From Vavraia culicis subsp. floridensis (taxonomy: Eukaryota > Microsporidia > Pleistophoridae), in the NCBI RefSeq assembly GCF_000192795.1, contig NW_007360632.1, positions 4,029-68,028 on the forward strand: 64,000 bases of DNA, in the 5' to 3' direction. Positions within the stretch are counted from its first letter, which is position 1, and each line of letters starts with the position of its first letter. The position numbers were made by a program, and so were the translations under genes. The notes below the pieces were generated by a model. The model was not told where the DNA came from and ran no database searches. It worked only from the letters and a program-made list of their open reading frames with translations. Below are positions 32,578 to 41,866 of this stretch, one piece after another.

Positions 32578-34791
32578 ATGGTGCACGATTTCGTCGATAA
32601 TGAAGACGATATCGGTAATTATATGAAGAAAGTAAGCGGTTCGCAGCTGACAACCGGTAATATAGTGTACTGTGATGATGGGAATGCATTTGATACCAAG
32701 AAAGAAGAAAATATAAAGAGCATACGGATGAAAGCACATGCCATGAAAGAGCGAATTGCTCATTTTGAGGATAACGAACTAAGATACGCACACCGAATGG
32801 TGCACCAGGAAAAGGAACGGTTGAAAAAGGACTGGCCAGCACTATTTTGCAGTGGCCATGCGCTTGAACGAGTGTTTGTGTACGTGGATATCGATGCATT
32901 CTATGCAAGTGTGGAAGTGCTTGTTGATCCTGTATCCGGTCCTTTGGCGGTCGGAGGTATGTCGATGCTAGCGGCTGTTAACTACGCCGCAAGAAAGTAT
33001 GGAATACGGTCGGGCATGCCCGGTTACCAGGCACGCACCCTCTGTCCATCCCTTGTGATCCGGAAGTGCAATTTTGAACGGTATAACATGTATTCAGAGC
33101 GGGTGATGGGCATGCTGGCAAGGTTTGACGGGAACATAGAAATTTATGGACTGGACGAATGTGTGCTGGTGATAGATGAAGAGAAGATGAGAAAAGGATA
33201 CGAGTATTTTTGTGAATGGAAGGGAGGAATTGAATGCATACTGAATGACTGTGAGGGTTGTTCTAGTTCTGGGATTGACACTACGAGTCTGTCGCAAAAA
33301 CACGATAACAACCCACAGAGTATGAGCGAAATTGGCGGTTCGTGTAAAAGACGTGATGAAGGAACAAAAGTAGAATCTGAAGGCGTGAATAGCAAGGTAA
33401 TGGTGAACAATGATTTATTCTGTGAGGTGCAAATGAATAAATTGGCTGAAAATGATTATTTTGCCGTGGAAGCCGAGGGCAAAGCTGCGAATCCTGAGAA
33501 TGAATTTGTACTGGCCACACATGCTCAAAGAGAGGAATATAGCAAAAAAAAAGGATTGAACGTACAGAGCGGTAGAGATAATATTATTTTGGAAGATGGT
33601 ATTGCTGAACACGGGTTGTATGAAGCGGAAATGAACATCACTAATAGAAAATTTGCACCAACTCATGGTAATGACAATTCTTCTTCATATGATACCTTTG
33701 TTGCTGCCGAGGTGTCGAGCAGTTCAATTTGCACGAGTCAGCCCCATCCTCACATGTGTAGTAAACACAAAAAGATAGTAAAAACGCTTCCATTCACCTT
33801 TAAGAATGTTGAACGGCTTGTAACCGCCATTCGTATGCACGCTAGAAAGCATATCGGACTTACAATAAGTGCTGGTATTTCCGTGTGCAGAGGGCTATCA
33901 AAACTGTGTTCAACGATAAACAAACCAAACGACCAATTTTCGCTCTCTTCAGGTGCAGAAAAATTCCTAAGTCCCATGAAAATCACAAAAATAACGGGTA
34001 TCGGTCCAAAGACAAGTATCCTGCTCGAAAATGGCATGGGCATTTCCACAATCAGGGAACTGCACGCACACATGCACATACTGTACCTGGTGCTCAAAAG
34101 GAAAAGCTTCCACAATCTTTTCAGAATGTCTCACGGCTTGTCACATTTTGATGGTCCATCAGCAGATAGTATTACGATTCACAGGCAGCCGCATATCGAT
34201 ATTATGGCACGGCCCCCCTCCGTTTTATCAAACCAAAGTGTCAGCAAATCGCGAACGTTCAATCCGACGAATGATTATAAAATGCTGATGGACGTGCTGT
34301 GGTCGTTGTGCAAAAATCTTGGCCGCAAACTCACGGGTTCACAAGCAGCCGTGGTTACCATAACGGTAAAAACGGAGCACTTCCGAACAATTGTGAGGAG
34401 ACAGCGCGGTGTGCTGCGCAATGATATACAAATACTTGATGCGTGTTCTGTACTGCTAAATGAGGCCGTGTCAACACTGTGTGCGTCGGTGAGCGATGAT
34501 GTTACATCCTGTTACAGCTGTTCAAATAGGACAACCCGTCCAAGAATATTCCAGCACAATTTGCGACTGCGCCTCCTCGGTGTTTCACTGAGTAAGTTTT
34601 CGAGAAAAAGTCCTTTTTTCAAGAGAAGAAAGATGAGCATGGATGTAAAACGATGTATTGAATGCAAGAAAGTGTTTGTAAATGTGAGTGAAGCATTCTT
34701 CTACAGCCATGTGAACACTTGTCTTGATTGGAAGGAACAAAAGAACAAGAACAGCCTACTCCGATTTTTCAACACGACGAAGAAGGTGTAA
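32578..34791 (+). CDS. POLK: DNA polymerase kappa (Y-family translesion polymerase)
   Basis: Lesion-bypass polymerase of the DinB/kappa class, 737 residues. The helical N-terminal extension (about 50-90) resembles the kappa N-clasp. The palm begins with VYVDIDAFYASVE (Asp104, Asp106), then AVNYAARKYGIRSGMPGYQA, and YGLDECVLVID supplies Asp193 and Glu194. About 200 low-complexity residues (200-404) are inserted before HIGLTISAGISVCRGLSKLC and NKPNDQF. The helix-hairpin-helix KITGIGPKTS follows, then the little-finger domain. The C-terminus has a UBZ4-like zinc finger (Cys693, Cys696, His711, Cys715) and a PIP-like KNSLLRFF at 724-731 that could bind PCNA. In this family such ends recruit the polymerase to ubiquitinated PCNA. 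Pol eta is less likely given the N-clasp-like region. Confidence 0.88.
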   Translation: MVHDFVDNEDDIGNYMKKVSGSQLTTGNIVYCDDGNAFDTKKEENIKSIRMKAHAMKERIAHFEDNELRYAHRMVHQEKERLKKDWPALFCSGHALERVFVYVDIDAFYASVEVLVDPVSGPLAVGGMSMLAAVNYAARKYGIRSGMPGYQARTLCPSLVIRKCNFERYNMYSERVMGMLARFDGNIEIYGLDECVLVIDEEKMRKGYEYFCEWKGGIECILNDCEGCSSSGIDTTSLSQKHDNNPQSMSEIGGSCKRRDEGTKVESEGVNSKVMVNNDLFCEVQMNKLAENDYFAVEAEGKAANPENEFVLATHAQREEYSKKKGLNVQSGRDNIILEDGIAEHGLYEAEMNITNRKFAPTHGNDNSSSYDTFVAAEVSSSSICTSQPHPHMCSKHKKIVKTLPFTFKNVERLVTAIRMHARKHIGLTISAGISVCRGLSKLCSTINKPNDQFSLSSGAEKFLSPMKITKITGIGPKTSILLENGMGISTIRELHAHMHILYLVLKRKSFHNLFRMSHGLSHFDGPSADSITIHRQPHIDIMARPPSVLSNQSVSKSRTFNPTNDYKMLMDVLWSLCKNLGRKLTGSQAAVVTITVKTEHFRTIVRRQRGVLRNDIQILDACSVLLNEAVSTLCASVSDDVTSCYSCSNRTTRPRIFQHNLRLRLLGVSLSKFSRKSPFFKRRKMSMDVKRCIECKKVFVNVSEAFFYSHVNTCLDWKEQKNKNSLLRFFNTTKKV

Positions 34792-35075
34792 CGAGGTGAA
34801 ATTTACTATGATCCCGGTGTTTCCAGGGCTAACGCCAATATTCGTTGCATGATACTCTAAGAACCGCCTGCTATGAACAGAATACTTGCTTTGGTCATCA
34901 TTCTTATGAACGTAAATATAATCATCCTATTTACCATTGTTTTGGTTATTTTACCTCTTTGCATCCGTTGAACTACGTGTAAATCGCTTCATACCGTTTG
35001 TTAAGTCATTCATGTGCCAAGTGCAGGACCGTTTTTGTTGCAACGCCCCAACAAAAACCGTTAACCGCCTCAGAG

Positions 35076-35080
35076 CCCCC
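35076..35080 (+). promoter_or_regulatory. CCCCC start signal of SmF
   Basis: CCCCC ends four bases before the ATG at 35085 and selects it over the in-frame ATG at 34998. Confidence 0.65.
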
Positions 35081-35084
35081 TCGT

Positions 35085-35330
35085 ATGCAAGAAACCACAA
35101 AAGAAAACCCCAAGCAGTTCCTCAAAGCACGTATAGGTAAAAGAATACGCATATCGCTGAAATGGAACGTGGATTACGAAGGAATATTGGACGGCTTCGA
35201 TGATAATTTTAACATCGAGGTATCGAGTGTAAGCGAATTTGTTGACAGTAAAATGGTAGGCAAATTGAAGAGAATGGTTATCAGGTGCAATAATATAAGA
35301 AGTATGGAGGATGTGTGTGGTCAGGAGTAG
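35085..35330 (+). CDS. SMX3: Small nuclear ribonucleoprotein SmF
   Basis: Subunit of the heptameric Sm ring around U1, U2, U4 and U5 snRNAs. From the CCC-marked ATG the protein has 81 residues, close to the usual 80-90 for SmF. Sm1 is present as GKRIRISLKWNVDYEGILDG followed by FDDNFNIEV. Sm2 ends in KRMVIRCNNIRSM. The KW..dY.G pattern and IRCNN identify SmF rather than LSm6, though LSm6 is the close alternative. The frame is open 29 codons further upstream, but that part has no Sm character and lies before the start signal. With Hsh155 it argues for a functional spliceosome. Confidence 0.85.
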   Translation: MQETTKENPKQFLKARIGKRIRISLKWNVDYEGILDGFDDNFNIEVSSVSEFVDSKMVGKLKRMVIRCNNIRSMEDVCGQE

Positions 35331-36001
35331 TAAAGACGCTATATGTATATTTTGTGTGTTTCACTGTTCTGGTACAATTACAACAATTTATTTCCGTTTT
35401 AGTACTGTGTTTGATGCAATGCGCCCACCCTGATGGTACGAGTATGTTGTTTGGAATACTGCTGCCAGGCTGAAGTGCACAGGATCAAGCAAAGAATCAG
35501 TTTTTGAGTCATAGGTGTGAGGAGATAAATAAATTTTTGGTAAAAAAGCAAAAATTTTGGATCGGTCTATGCCTGTATAATCGTGTTATGTTGGTGGTAT
35601 TTCGCCAATCACCCAATGTTACGGTGTTTTTAGCTTATGGCACCGTGCTAATGATCAAACGTTCATTTTTAATGACACTGCTGTAGAAATAGCGGTTCTT
35701 CTGCTCACCAACGTGGAGTAGTGAGTGAATGCTGCTGTGTTCCTTGTGAATGACATTACACAGTTTAATTAAGAGACAAAATCGCAAATACGGTATAATT
35801 ACCGGTTGAGAGTTTAAGTCCTTCACCTCGATCTGCAGTTCTTTACGAATTGAATGAAAGACCAACAGCAAAAGAGCGATCCGAAAAGATGCCACTGCAA
35901 TTATCTTTTGGCTGCTTTAAGTTTACGATTGGTTCTTTTCGGGAAAAGTGACATTTGATGGAGTGCAGTAAAGGCTAAAAAAGCCCATCAAATCCAACAT
36001 C
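35331..36001. other. Intergenic region SmF/membrane protein
   Basis: No supported gene. A minus frame at 35635-35895 has a GTG start and a hydrophobic first 14 residues but no other support. Confidence 0.45.
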
Positions 36002-37252
36002 ATGACAAAACGGTTTGTTACATATGAAACTATTTTTATCTTGGTAGTGTTTACCTGCTGTGCTGCCGTTTTGGTTGTAAATGATGAGGAAAGAGCATTG
36101 GAGAGATACTCAGGGATTATCAGCAATGACATAACAAGGAATGGTGATTCAGAGGCTTTGCAGAACTATGAAGGTGATTCGAATAAGGACAATCTCTTAA
36201 AACCACAGATCAATAACTTAAGATATTTGTATGAGATTCAGGCTTTGAAGAATGAGTCAGCGATGAAAATGCGTTTTTTAACGTGTAGATTATCGTATTA
36301 TCTGAGATTATACCGTGATAAGCTGTTTGCAACATTTATTTTAGATGGGCTTTCGCGTTTGGATGACCTATGCGATCAGGAGGCAAACGAAAATACTCGT
36401 AATCCCATTACTTTTAAGAATAATTCGAGAATGTGTTTAATATCTGGTGCTACGTCGGCAACAGGGAAGCATTTAAAGCAAAGCGTTACCAATTTCATCA
36501 TAAATTTGAGGTTGGCCGTCGTTCATACCATTGATTGTAGCAGAATTCTCTTCAACTTCACCGCTCAGCTAATGCGGAACGCTTACAAAAGGTACAATTC
36601 ATGGACACAAACGACTGAGGATTTAAACGAAAAATTCGTTGAAGAGATAGCACCTAGTTTTGATGAGTTATGCGATGCAATTGATAATGAGATGGACAAG
36701 TCTGGCGATGTTGCTAGCAGCGGACTTTTAGGGTCGATGAGTTACCGAGAGAAGAGATCGCACAATGTATGTCAGGGTAAAGACGTACAGGTGAACGAAA
36801 ATGAATTGGAACCGTTAAGTGAATGCTCATCTACAAATATGAGAGGCTCTTGGTTGAAGTGCAGTTGTGAAGCACGCACCAGATATGAAAATCATCTAAG
36901 GCGCTGCAATGATTTCAGTGCAAGATCGTTCTTCCAATCGATCTATAAACACGTTCATCGCATGGATTACTTTCAAAAAATGCTCAGCCTTTATTTCAGG
37001 ACTAAAAGAACGGGTGATTTGAGCAGGAGTGCTGCAGAAGGGACAAATTCGTACGATGAGGATATTAAAGAAAACGGCTCACCATGTCATAAAAGGCACG
37101 ACAAAAAGCAATGTGACCGGTGTAAAAACACTGGTGAGAAAGGTTACAGTTTTGAGGTAATACTCATTATCGCAGCAATTATTTTTACTATTGCAATAGT
37201 AGCGTTTCTTATTATAACTGTAGTTGCTGACTGTTGCTCCAAATACAAATAA
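36002..37252 (+). CDS. Unknown membrane protein with two terminal helices
   Basis: A 416-residue protein I do not recognise. An N-terminal hydrophobic stretch (about 9-26, IFILVVFTCCAAVLVV) could be a signal peptide or anchor. A strong transmembrane helix lies near the C-terminus (about 383-408), followed by a short Cys-Cys-Ser-Lys tail. The segment between is hydrophilic and mostly helical, with scattered cysteines (MCLISG, CSSTNMRGSWLKCSCEAR, CDRCKNTG) and several Asn-X-Ser/Thr sites, consistent with a secreted or surface-exposed domain. This suggests a type I or double-anchored surface or endomembrane protein, perhaps lineage-specific. CCC lies some 17 bases before the ATG. The function is unknown. 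Confidence 0.75.
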   Translation: MTKRFVTYETIFILVVFTCCAAVLVVNDEERALERYSGIISNDITRNGDSEALQNYEGDSNKDNLLKPQINNLRYLYEIQALKNESAMKMRFLTCRLSYYLRLYRDKLFATFILDGLSRLDDLCDQEANENTRNPITFKNNSRMCLISGATSATGKHLKQSVTNFIINLRLAVVHTIDCSRILFNFTAQLMRNAYKRYNSWTQTTEDLNEKFVEEIAPSFDELCDAIDNEMDKSGDVASSGLLGSMSYREKRSHNVCQGKDVQVNENELEPLSECSSTNMRGSWLKCSCEARTRYENHLRRCNDFSARSFFQSIYKHVHRMDYFQKMLSLYFRTKRTGDLSRSAAEGTNSYDEDIKENGSPCHKRHDKKQCDRCKNTGEKGYSFEVILIIAAIIFTIAIVAFLIITVVADCCSKYK

Positions 37253-37644
37253 AAATATTGTAGAATGTAATCAGGTAATTAGCGATTCATAACTGGACTG
37301 TATGGCTCAATGAAGGCACTCATGGTGCCACTTGTTAGAATAAGTTTCTTCTTGGGTCAACACTAAATGAGCATCCGCTTTAACCGCCATTAGCGCCAAT
37401 GGTGTGCTTTTGATTTGCTAGAACAGGGCTGTTAAACAGGCTTAGCTAAAAATACTTCATCCAATATCTATTAAAAGGAACTTCTCAGTGCACTAGGATA
37501 TCGCATCAATGAACAAATCACGCTGCTGAATCATAAACTGGTTTAGGTCGCTTCGTGCTTGCAGATCGCTGTTTGGAGTTAACACCGAGGAAAAAAGGAT
37601 TGAATTTAATTACTGCTCCAGATGTTTTCACATCATTCAGCAGC

Positions 37645-37790
37645 TAACTTTTTTCGCTAAAAGCATGTTGATCCTCACATATCAACAACACCTGAACAGC
37701 ACGCTTTTGTGATGCGCTGGGAACGGCTGTGGCCACTGGCATTTAGTTCATAGAATAAGCATTTAACCTTCAATAAACACTCTTTTAATT
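37645..37790 (+). repeat. Diverged dispersed repeat, copy 2
   Basis: The counterpart of 5023-5160; see that entry for the shared blocks. Confidence 0.35.
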
Positions 37791-37958
37791 AATGTATGCT
37801 TCTTATCTCACCTAACGCGCATACAATGAATAGAAAAACGCCCAAGCCGTGTTTTCTATACTCTTACAATCTTTAAATGAGTGCCTGGTACTTTCTCTGG
37901 TTAACGCATTTCTACTGCCACAGCTCTGTTCTTTGACCTTTTAACAAAATTTTTTCTA

Positions 37959-37965
37959 CCCCCCC
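37959..37965 (+). promoter_or_regulatory. C7 start signal of cyclophilin
   Basis: Seven C residues, then TC, then ATG. This is the strongest example of the start signal in the window. Confidence 0.7.
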
Positions 37966-37967
37966 TC

Positions 37968-38462
37968 ATGGCCAGCAAACTTCCCGTGTGCTACCTAAAC
38001 GTTAAGAAAGATAAAACAGTGCTCGGTACTATAAAGATAGAATTGCGCATGGACGTGGTTCCAAAGACAGCTGAGAATTTTCGTGCGCTTTGCACAGGCG
38101 AAAAAAGGTACGGCTACCAGGGCAGCACGTTCCACCGTATCATAGCAAACTTCATGATTCAGGGCGGCGATTTCACCAACCATGATGGAACGGGTGGGCA
38201 CAGCATCTACGGTCCGAAGTTTGATGACGAGAATTTCCAGCTGAAACATGATAATGAAGGTGTAGTCTCGATGGCAAATGCCGGACCAAACACCAATGGA
38301 TCGCAGTTTTTCATTACAGTTAATAAGACAGAGTGGCTGGACAACAGGCATGTTGTTTTTGGACGTGTGGTGGAGGGGATGGATGTGGTCAGAAGGATCA
38401 GTGAGATGAAACAGGGTAACTCTGAGCCACCCGTCATTATTTACGAGTGCGGTGAGATTTAA
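37968..38462 (+). CDS. CPR1: Cyclophilin A-type peptidyl-prolyl isomerase
   Basis: Cytosolic or nuclear prolyl cis-trans isomerase, 164 residues, the usual single-domain length. The family blocks are intact: [32 protein letters not shown] with the catalytic Arg, [17 protein letters not shown], and [19 protein letters not shown]. The Trp of WLDN, which in human cyclophilin A contacts cyclosporin, is present, so sensitivity to the drug is expected but untested here. There is no signal peptide or C-terminal extension. The sequence is much more conserved than its neighbours. Confidence 0.97.
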   Translation: MASKLPVCYLNVKKDKTVLGTIKIELRMDVVPKTAENFRALCTGEKRYGYQGSTFHRIIANFMIQGGDFTNHDGTGGHSIYGPKFDDENFQLKHDNEGVVSMANAGPNTNGSQFFITVNKTEWLDNRHVVFGRVVEGMDVVRRISEMKQGNSEPPVIIYECGEI

Positions 38463-39141
38463 TCATTAAATGATTTTAATTGCGATGCGGTTTGGTGTAA
38501 GGTGACGCATTTCCGTTTATTGTGCGGTCATTCTCTATTGTGCGGTCGTTCTCTATTTGTGTGGTCATACCGCGATTAACCTTCAGTACTGATTTTTCAT
38601 CGTGGTGTAAGAAAAACACTTAGGATCGCTCTGAAGACCTTCTTATATTTTTGGCGTGGGCAGAAAGTACGACCAATGATTGTGGTCGGTGTATTTACGA
38701 ACTGTTTTGGTGAACTGTCCTCATTTAAAGGAGCGGAATACAAGACCGTGATGTTACGCAAATGAAAGACCCGATGCTGGTTTGTGTAGGCACGATCCTC
38801 TGTACAGTGGCAGGTGATAGCTCCCGTATGACCGGAAGTAGAAATTCCTTAGGTGTCCTTTTCTGCCATTCTATAACCCAGGTTTTCTGTTCCATTTTCT
38901 ATCCTATCTTCCTCAGCCAACAAGTGTGAACCAAATCAATCAACATTTATTGGTAAATTAGCTCCTACCAGGACAATGCTTCGCAAAAATACTGATATAT
39001 CCCTTATACATTACCATATTGTGCGCACAGCCGTAATGCAGACATATAATACGGTGCATCAATCATTTCGTAGAATAATACCACACACTTTTTCAGCACC
39101 TCACTCGTATGAGGAACTTGTCTTCCAAGTATTAAACCGAA
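38463..39141. other. Convergent intergenic region
   Basis: No gene. A short duplication of ttgtgcggtcRttctctat near 38520-38560 is the only structure seen. Confidence 0.5.
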
Positions 39142-40269
39142 TCACTCTCTGTTTTTGACCACAACATCAAGCTCTCTGTTTAAGCACGTAACAGCAGCAG
39201 CAAAATCATTTTCATTGTCCAAGCGGTACAACCGTCCTCCACGTCGCACAAACAGTATGAAATGCTCGTTCAGATTGATATTATAGCCGTTGTTCTTCAC
39301 CTTTCTATTCTTGCTATCAAAGTGTTCACACAGCCTTAACATAACCCGTCTGCAGAAATAGCTGTAAATGGGCTCGGTGAGAACAAAAAAGTTCAGGTCA
39401 CCGAACTCTATCTGTGATTTTATGAGAGAGTCTATCTCCTGGACCGATGCATAGTGTTTCATTCTTGAACTCGGACCGGCCCTGTCACTTTTTGTGTGCT
39501 TTTTGTCCGAATTATTTCTTTTACTGTTGTTCTCCGTGTCTGCTGAGCATTCATTGCCGTACACGCGGCGCAGATCGTATTTAGCCCTCAAGTCTTTTCT
39601 GCTGGTACACTGATCGATGTATGACGGGTCGTGTTTTGTCGATTCTTTGCTACGTTTGCCTTCCCTGCTGTTTTTGCTGTCTTTGCCACTTTTGGTACTT
39701 TTGTTGTCCCTGGTGCTTCTACTGTCTTTGACACTTTTGCTGTCCTTGCTGCTTTTGCAGTCTTGTCTGCTCTCTTTCGCTTCTCTATTCCTTTGGCTTC
39801 CTATGCTGAACACCTCATACGCTGTGTCCGTACTTATATGATCAATACTCTCATTGTCAAGCTTATAAGAGACTGTTTCACCCTCATCGTTTCCAACAAC
39901 CCTTTTCCCTACTCTTTTTCCCACCTTTACGCCAAGGCTGTTCACCTTCACACAGAATTTCTCCATGTTGATCTCGTCTTTAAACCCAATCAGCAGAAAC
40001 TGCTCGTTCCATTTCATCTCTATGTACATGTTATCTTCCCTTGTGAATGTCAGTTGGTCGTATTCGATCGTTTCTAGCTGCTCAAGGTCGTGCTTTGATG
40101 ACTGCGACTGCCTGGGCGGTGCGGTTGCAATAACCACGCACGAGGGAAGAAAGAACAGGTACACAATGGTCACGTTGTTCTTGTAGATTGTTTTTGTGCG
40201 GTAATAGAACTTCGGATCTGAATGTGCAGTCCTCCTAAGGAATGATGATATCGTAGATTTTGGTAGCAT
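39142..40269 (-). CDS. Unknown protein, possible PH-like and PB1-like ends around a Ser/Lys linker
   Basis: A 375-residue protein I do not firmly recognise. Residues about 15-110 alternate hydrophobic strands (FYYRTKTIYKNNVTIVYLFF, IEYDQLTF, MYIEMKWNEQFLLIGF) and end in a helix (INMEKFCVKVNSL), as in PH-type barrels. Residues about 150-260 are a Ser/Lys/Asp linker of KDSKS-like words. The last 90 residues (INLNEHFILFVRRGG, then RLYRLDNENDFAAAVTCLN) look like the second half of a PB1 or ubiquitin-like fold. PH plus PB1 is the layout of the Cdc24 C-terminus, but no RhoGEF domain is present. CCC lies about 16 bases before the ATG. Function unknown. Confidence 0.7.
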   Translation of the reverse strand: MLPKSTISSFLRRTAHSDPKFYYRTKTIYKNNVTIVYLFFLPSCVVIATAPPRQSQSSKHDLEQLETIEYDQLTFTREDNMYIEMKWNEQFLLIGFKDEINMEKFCVKVNSLGVKVGKRVGKRVVGNDEGETVSYKLDNESIDHISTDTAYEVFSIGSQRNREAKESRQDCKSSKDSKSVKDSRSTRDNKSTKSGKDSKNSREGKRSKESTKHDPSYIDQCTSRKDLRAKYDLRRVYGNECSADTENNSKRNNSDKKHTKSDRAGPSSRMKHYASVQEIDSLIKSQIEFGDLNFFVLTEPIYSYFCRRVMLRLCEHFDSKNRKVKNNGYNINLNEHFILFVRRGGRLYRLDNENDFAAAVTCLNRELDVVVKNRE

Positions 40270-41113
40270 TTTCTATCCTGTGGTTGGGAGATTCCGTGCT
40301 CGTTCTTTTTTCTTTTTGTGCTCCTTTTCACAAACACTTATTGGTGTATTTTGTATTGCGTGCGAGTGCTCGTGCTTTGATTCGTCAACCAGAGTTTCAG
40401 TGATCTTGCTTCGTTGCAAGATACGGTGACAGATGCGTAGAAAAAGTAACAAATCACTGTGAGTGATGAATAGAGATAGATTAAATAGTGAATTGTGGTG
40501 CCAAATGCTTTTGTGCCGTGCAGTTACCTCCAACCGGATAAACATTTGCTACGGCAAGCACCCGTTCGTGTACGGACAGGCAATCGTGCCTATTGCCCTG
40601 CAAAGATGTGATCTGACGGTTTAATTAACGATACCTCGTTACGTTAGGAACTTGGAAGGTGTGCATCACGAACATAAGGCCTTTGCGCTGTGGTAAACGC
40701 TTACCCGTCGCAAAAAGAACGTTAAAGCAGATTAGCAAACGCAATTTAACCAAACACTCTTGGAATGAGAACGTGCCATGACTGGCACATGCTGAAAAAT
40801 TAATAAATTGCTGCAATACCGGTTGAGCTTATGGATGTATACGGTAAACCAGGTTCGATCGATTGCTAGAATTGGAGCCGTTGCTGCGAATTCTGACCAA
40901 AAATACACCAAACAGCCCATTTTTACGCTCACTCGCTAAATAATTGCACAGCACGATCTACCGATGCAAATTTTGCCACGAGAATTAATCATGAAACAAC
41001 CGGTTACTCTCAAATCATTGATCGTTGCCTCAATTGCAGCATATGCAATGATTAAAGCATAGCTAATTAATTATTGTCAAATCTAACATTTAATCACACG
41101 AAAAACTTTGCCC
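40270..41113. other. Divergent intergenic region
   Basis: No gene or repeat recognised between two divergently transcribed genes. Confidence 0.5.
41111..41113 (+). promoter_or_regulatory. CCC start signal of the GPN-loop GTPase
   Basis: CCC directly abuts the ATG at 41114. Confidence 0.55.
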
Positions 41114-41866
41114 ATGTATTCTGTCCTAGTAATAGGCTCGGCAGGTGCAGGTAAAACAACATTCTCCCTCAACCTGTACGACCACCTCAGTGCACACAAC
41201 CACAGCCCAACTTTAATAAATCTTGATCCTTCCCAGCAGAGCGGTAACACATACCACCATGACATTTGTACCTACATTACGACCCAGAACATAATGGAGG
41301 CTACTGATCTTGGACCGAACTCATCCATTTTAAATGCATTCGCAACGATGGCCGATAATCTGGAGAACATGGAGATTGAGGGCTACTGCGTGGTGGACAT
41401 GCCTGGTCAAATCGAAATTTTTGTACATTCTGAGTCTTTTCTGAGGACCGTTGAGTATTTTAAGGAACATAGCCGCTGTGTAATTGCGAACGTGTTTGAT
41501 TCCATCAATTTCAAGAGCGTAGAAAGATTCCTTGGGAACGGGATGAGCATGTGCATGTGCGTGGGACGAGTTGATCTGCCCTTTATCAATTTGGTAAGCA
41601 AATGCGATCTTTTCTTGGAGAGCGACCGGGATGAGGACTGTACAAATGACGATTTGGATCGGTTTGACGGTGATCTGTGCTTTGACCAATCGCTTTTGGA
41701 AACGAAATTTCATAACGATCTTTATTCCTTCCTTGAACAGAACAATGTTCTGAATTTTACGAGGATACGTTACACCGAGGAGGGAATGACCGATATTATT
41801 TACATGCTTGATAGCGTTTTACAGTACTACGATGATTTAGATTACATAGAGCCCCGTGAGGAATGA
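41114..41866 (+). CDS. GPN3: GPN-loop GTPase (GPN3-like)
   Basis: Small self-dimerising GTPase of the family that helps assemble and import RNA polymerase II. It has 250 residues from the ATG at 41114; the two codons before it have no ATG. The P-loop GSAGAGKTT is at residues 8-16, then NLDPSQQ. The family-defining Gly-Pro-Asn loop lies in DLGPNSSILNAF, and the Walker B/G3 is VVDMPGQIEIF. The G4 motif is reduced to SKCDLF. AGAGK in the P-loop fits GPN3 better than GPN2, which usually has PGSGK; GPN1's longer tail is absent. An acidic insertion (about 177-197) sits after G4. The downstream gap is long, so no operon is suggested. Confidence 0.82.
   Translation: MYSVLVIGSAGAGKTTFSLNLYDHLSAHNHSPTLINLDPSQQSGNTYHHDICTYITTQNIMEATDLGPNSSILNAFATMADNLENMEIEGYCVVDMPGQIEIFVHSESFLRTVEYFKEHSRCVIANVFDSINFKSVERFLGNGMSMCMCVGRVDLPFINLVSKCDLFLESDRDEDCTNDDLDRFDGDLCFDQSLLETKFHNDLYSFLEQNNVLNFTRIRYTEEGMTDIIYMLDSVLQYYDDLDYIEPREE

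Larger units (their letters stand above)
37253..37967. other. Intergenic region membrane protein/cyclophilin
   Basis: No gene. It holds the second member of the dispersed repeat pair. Confidence 0.5.

Noticed and set aside
40845..40870. Box B-like ggttcgatcgattgc as a third tRNA
   Set aside because: No matching T-arm partner, box A or acceptor stem can be formed around it.
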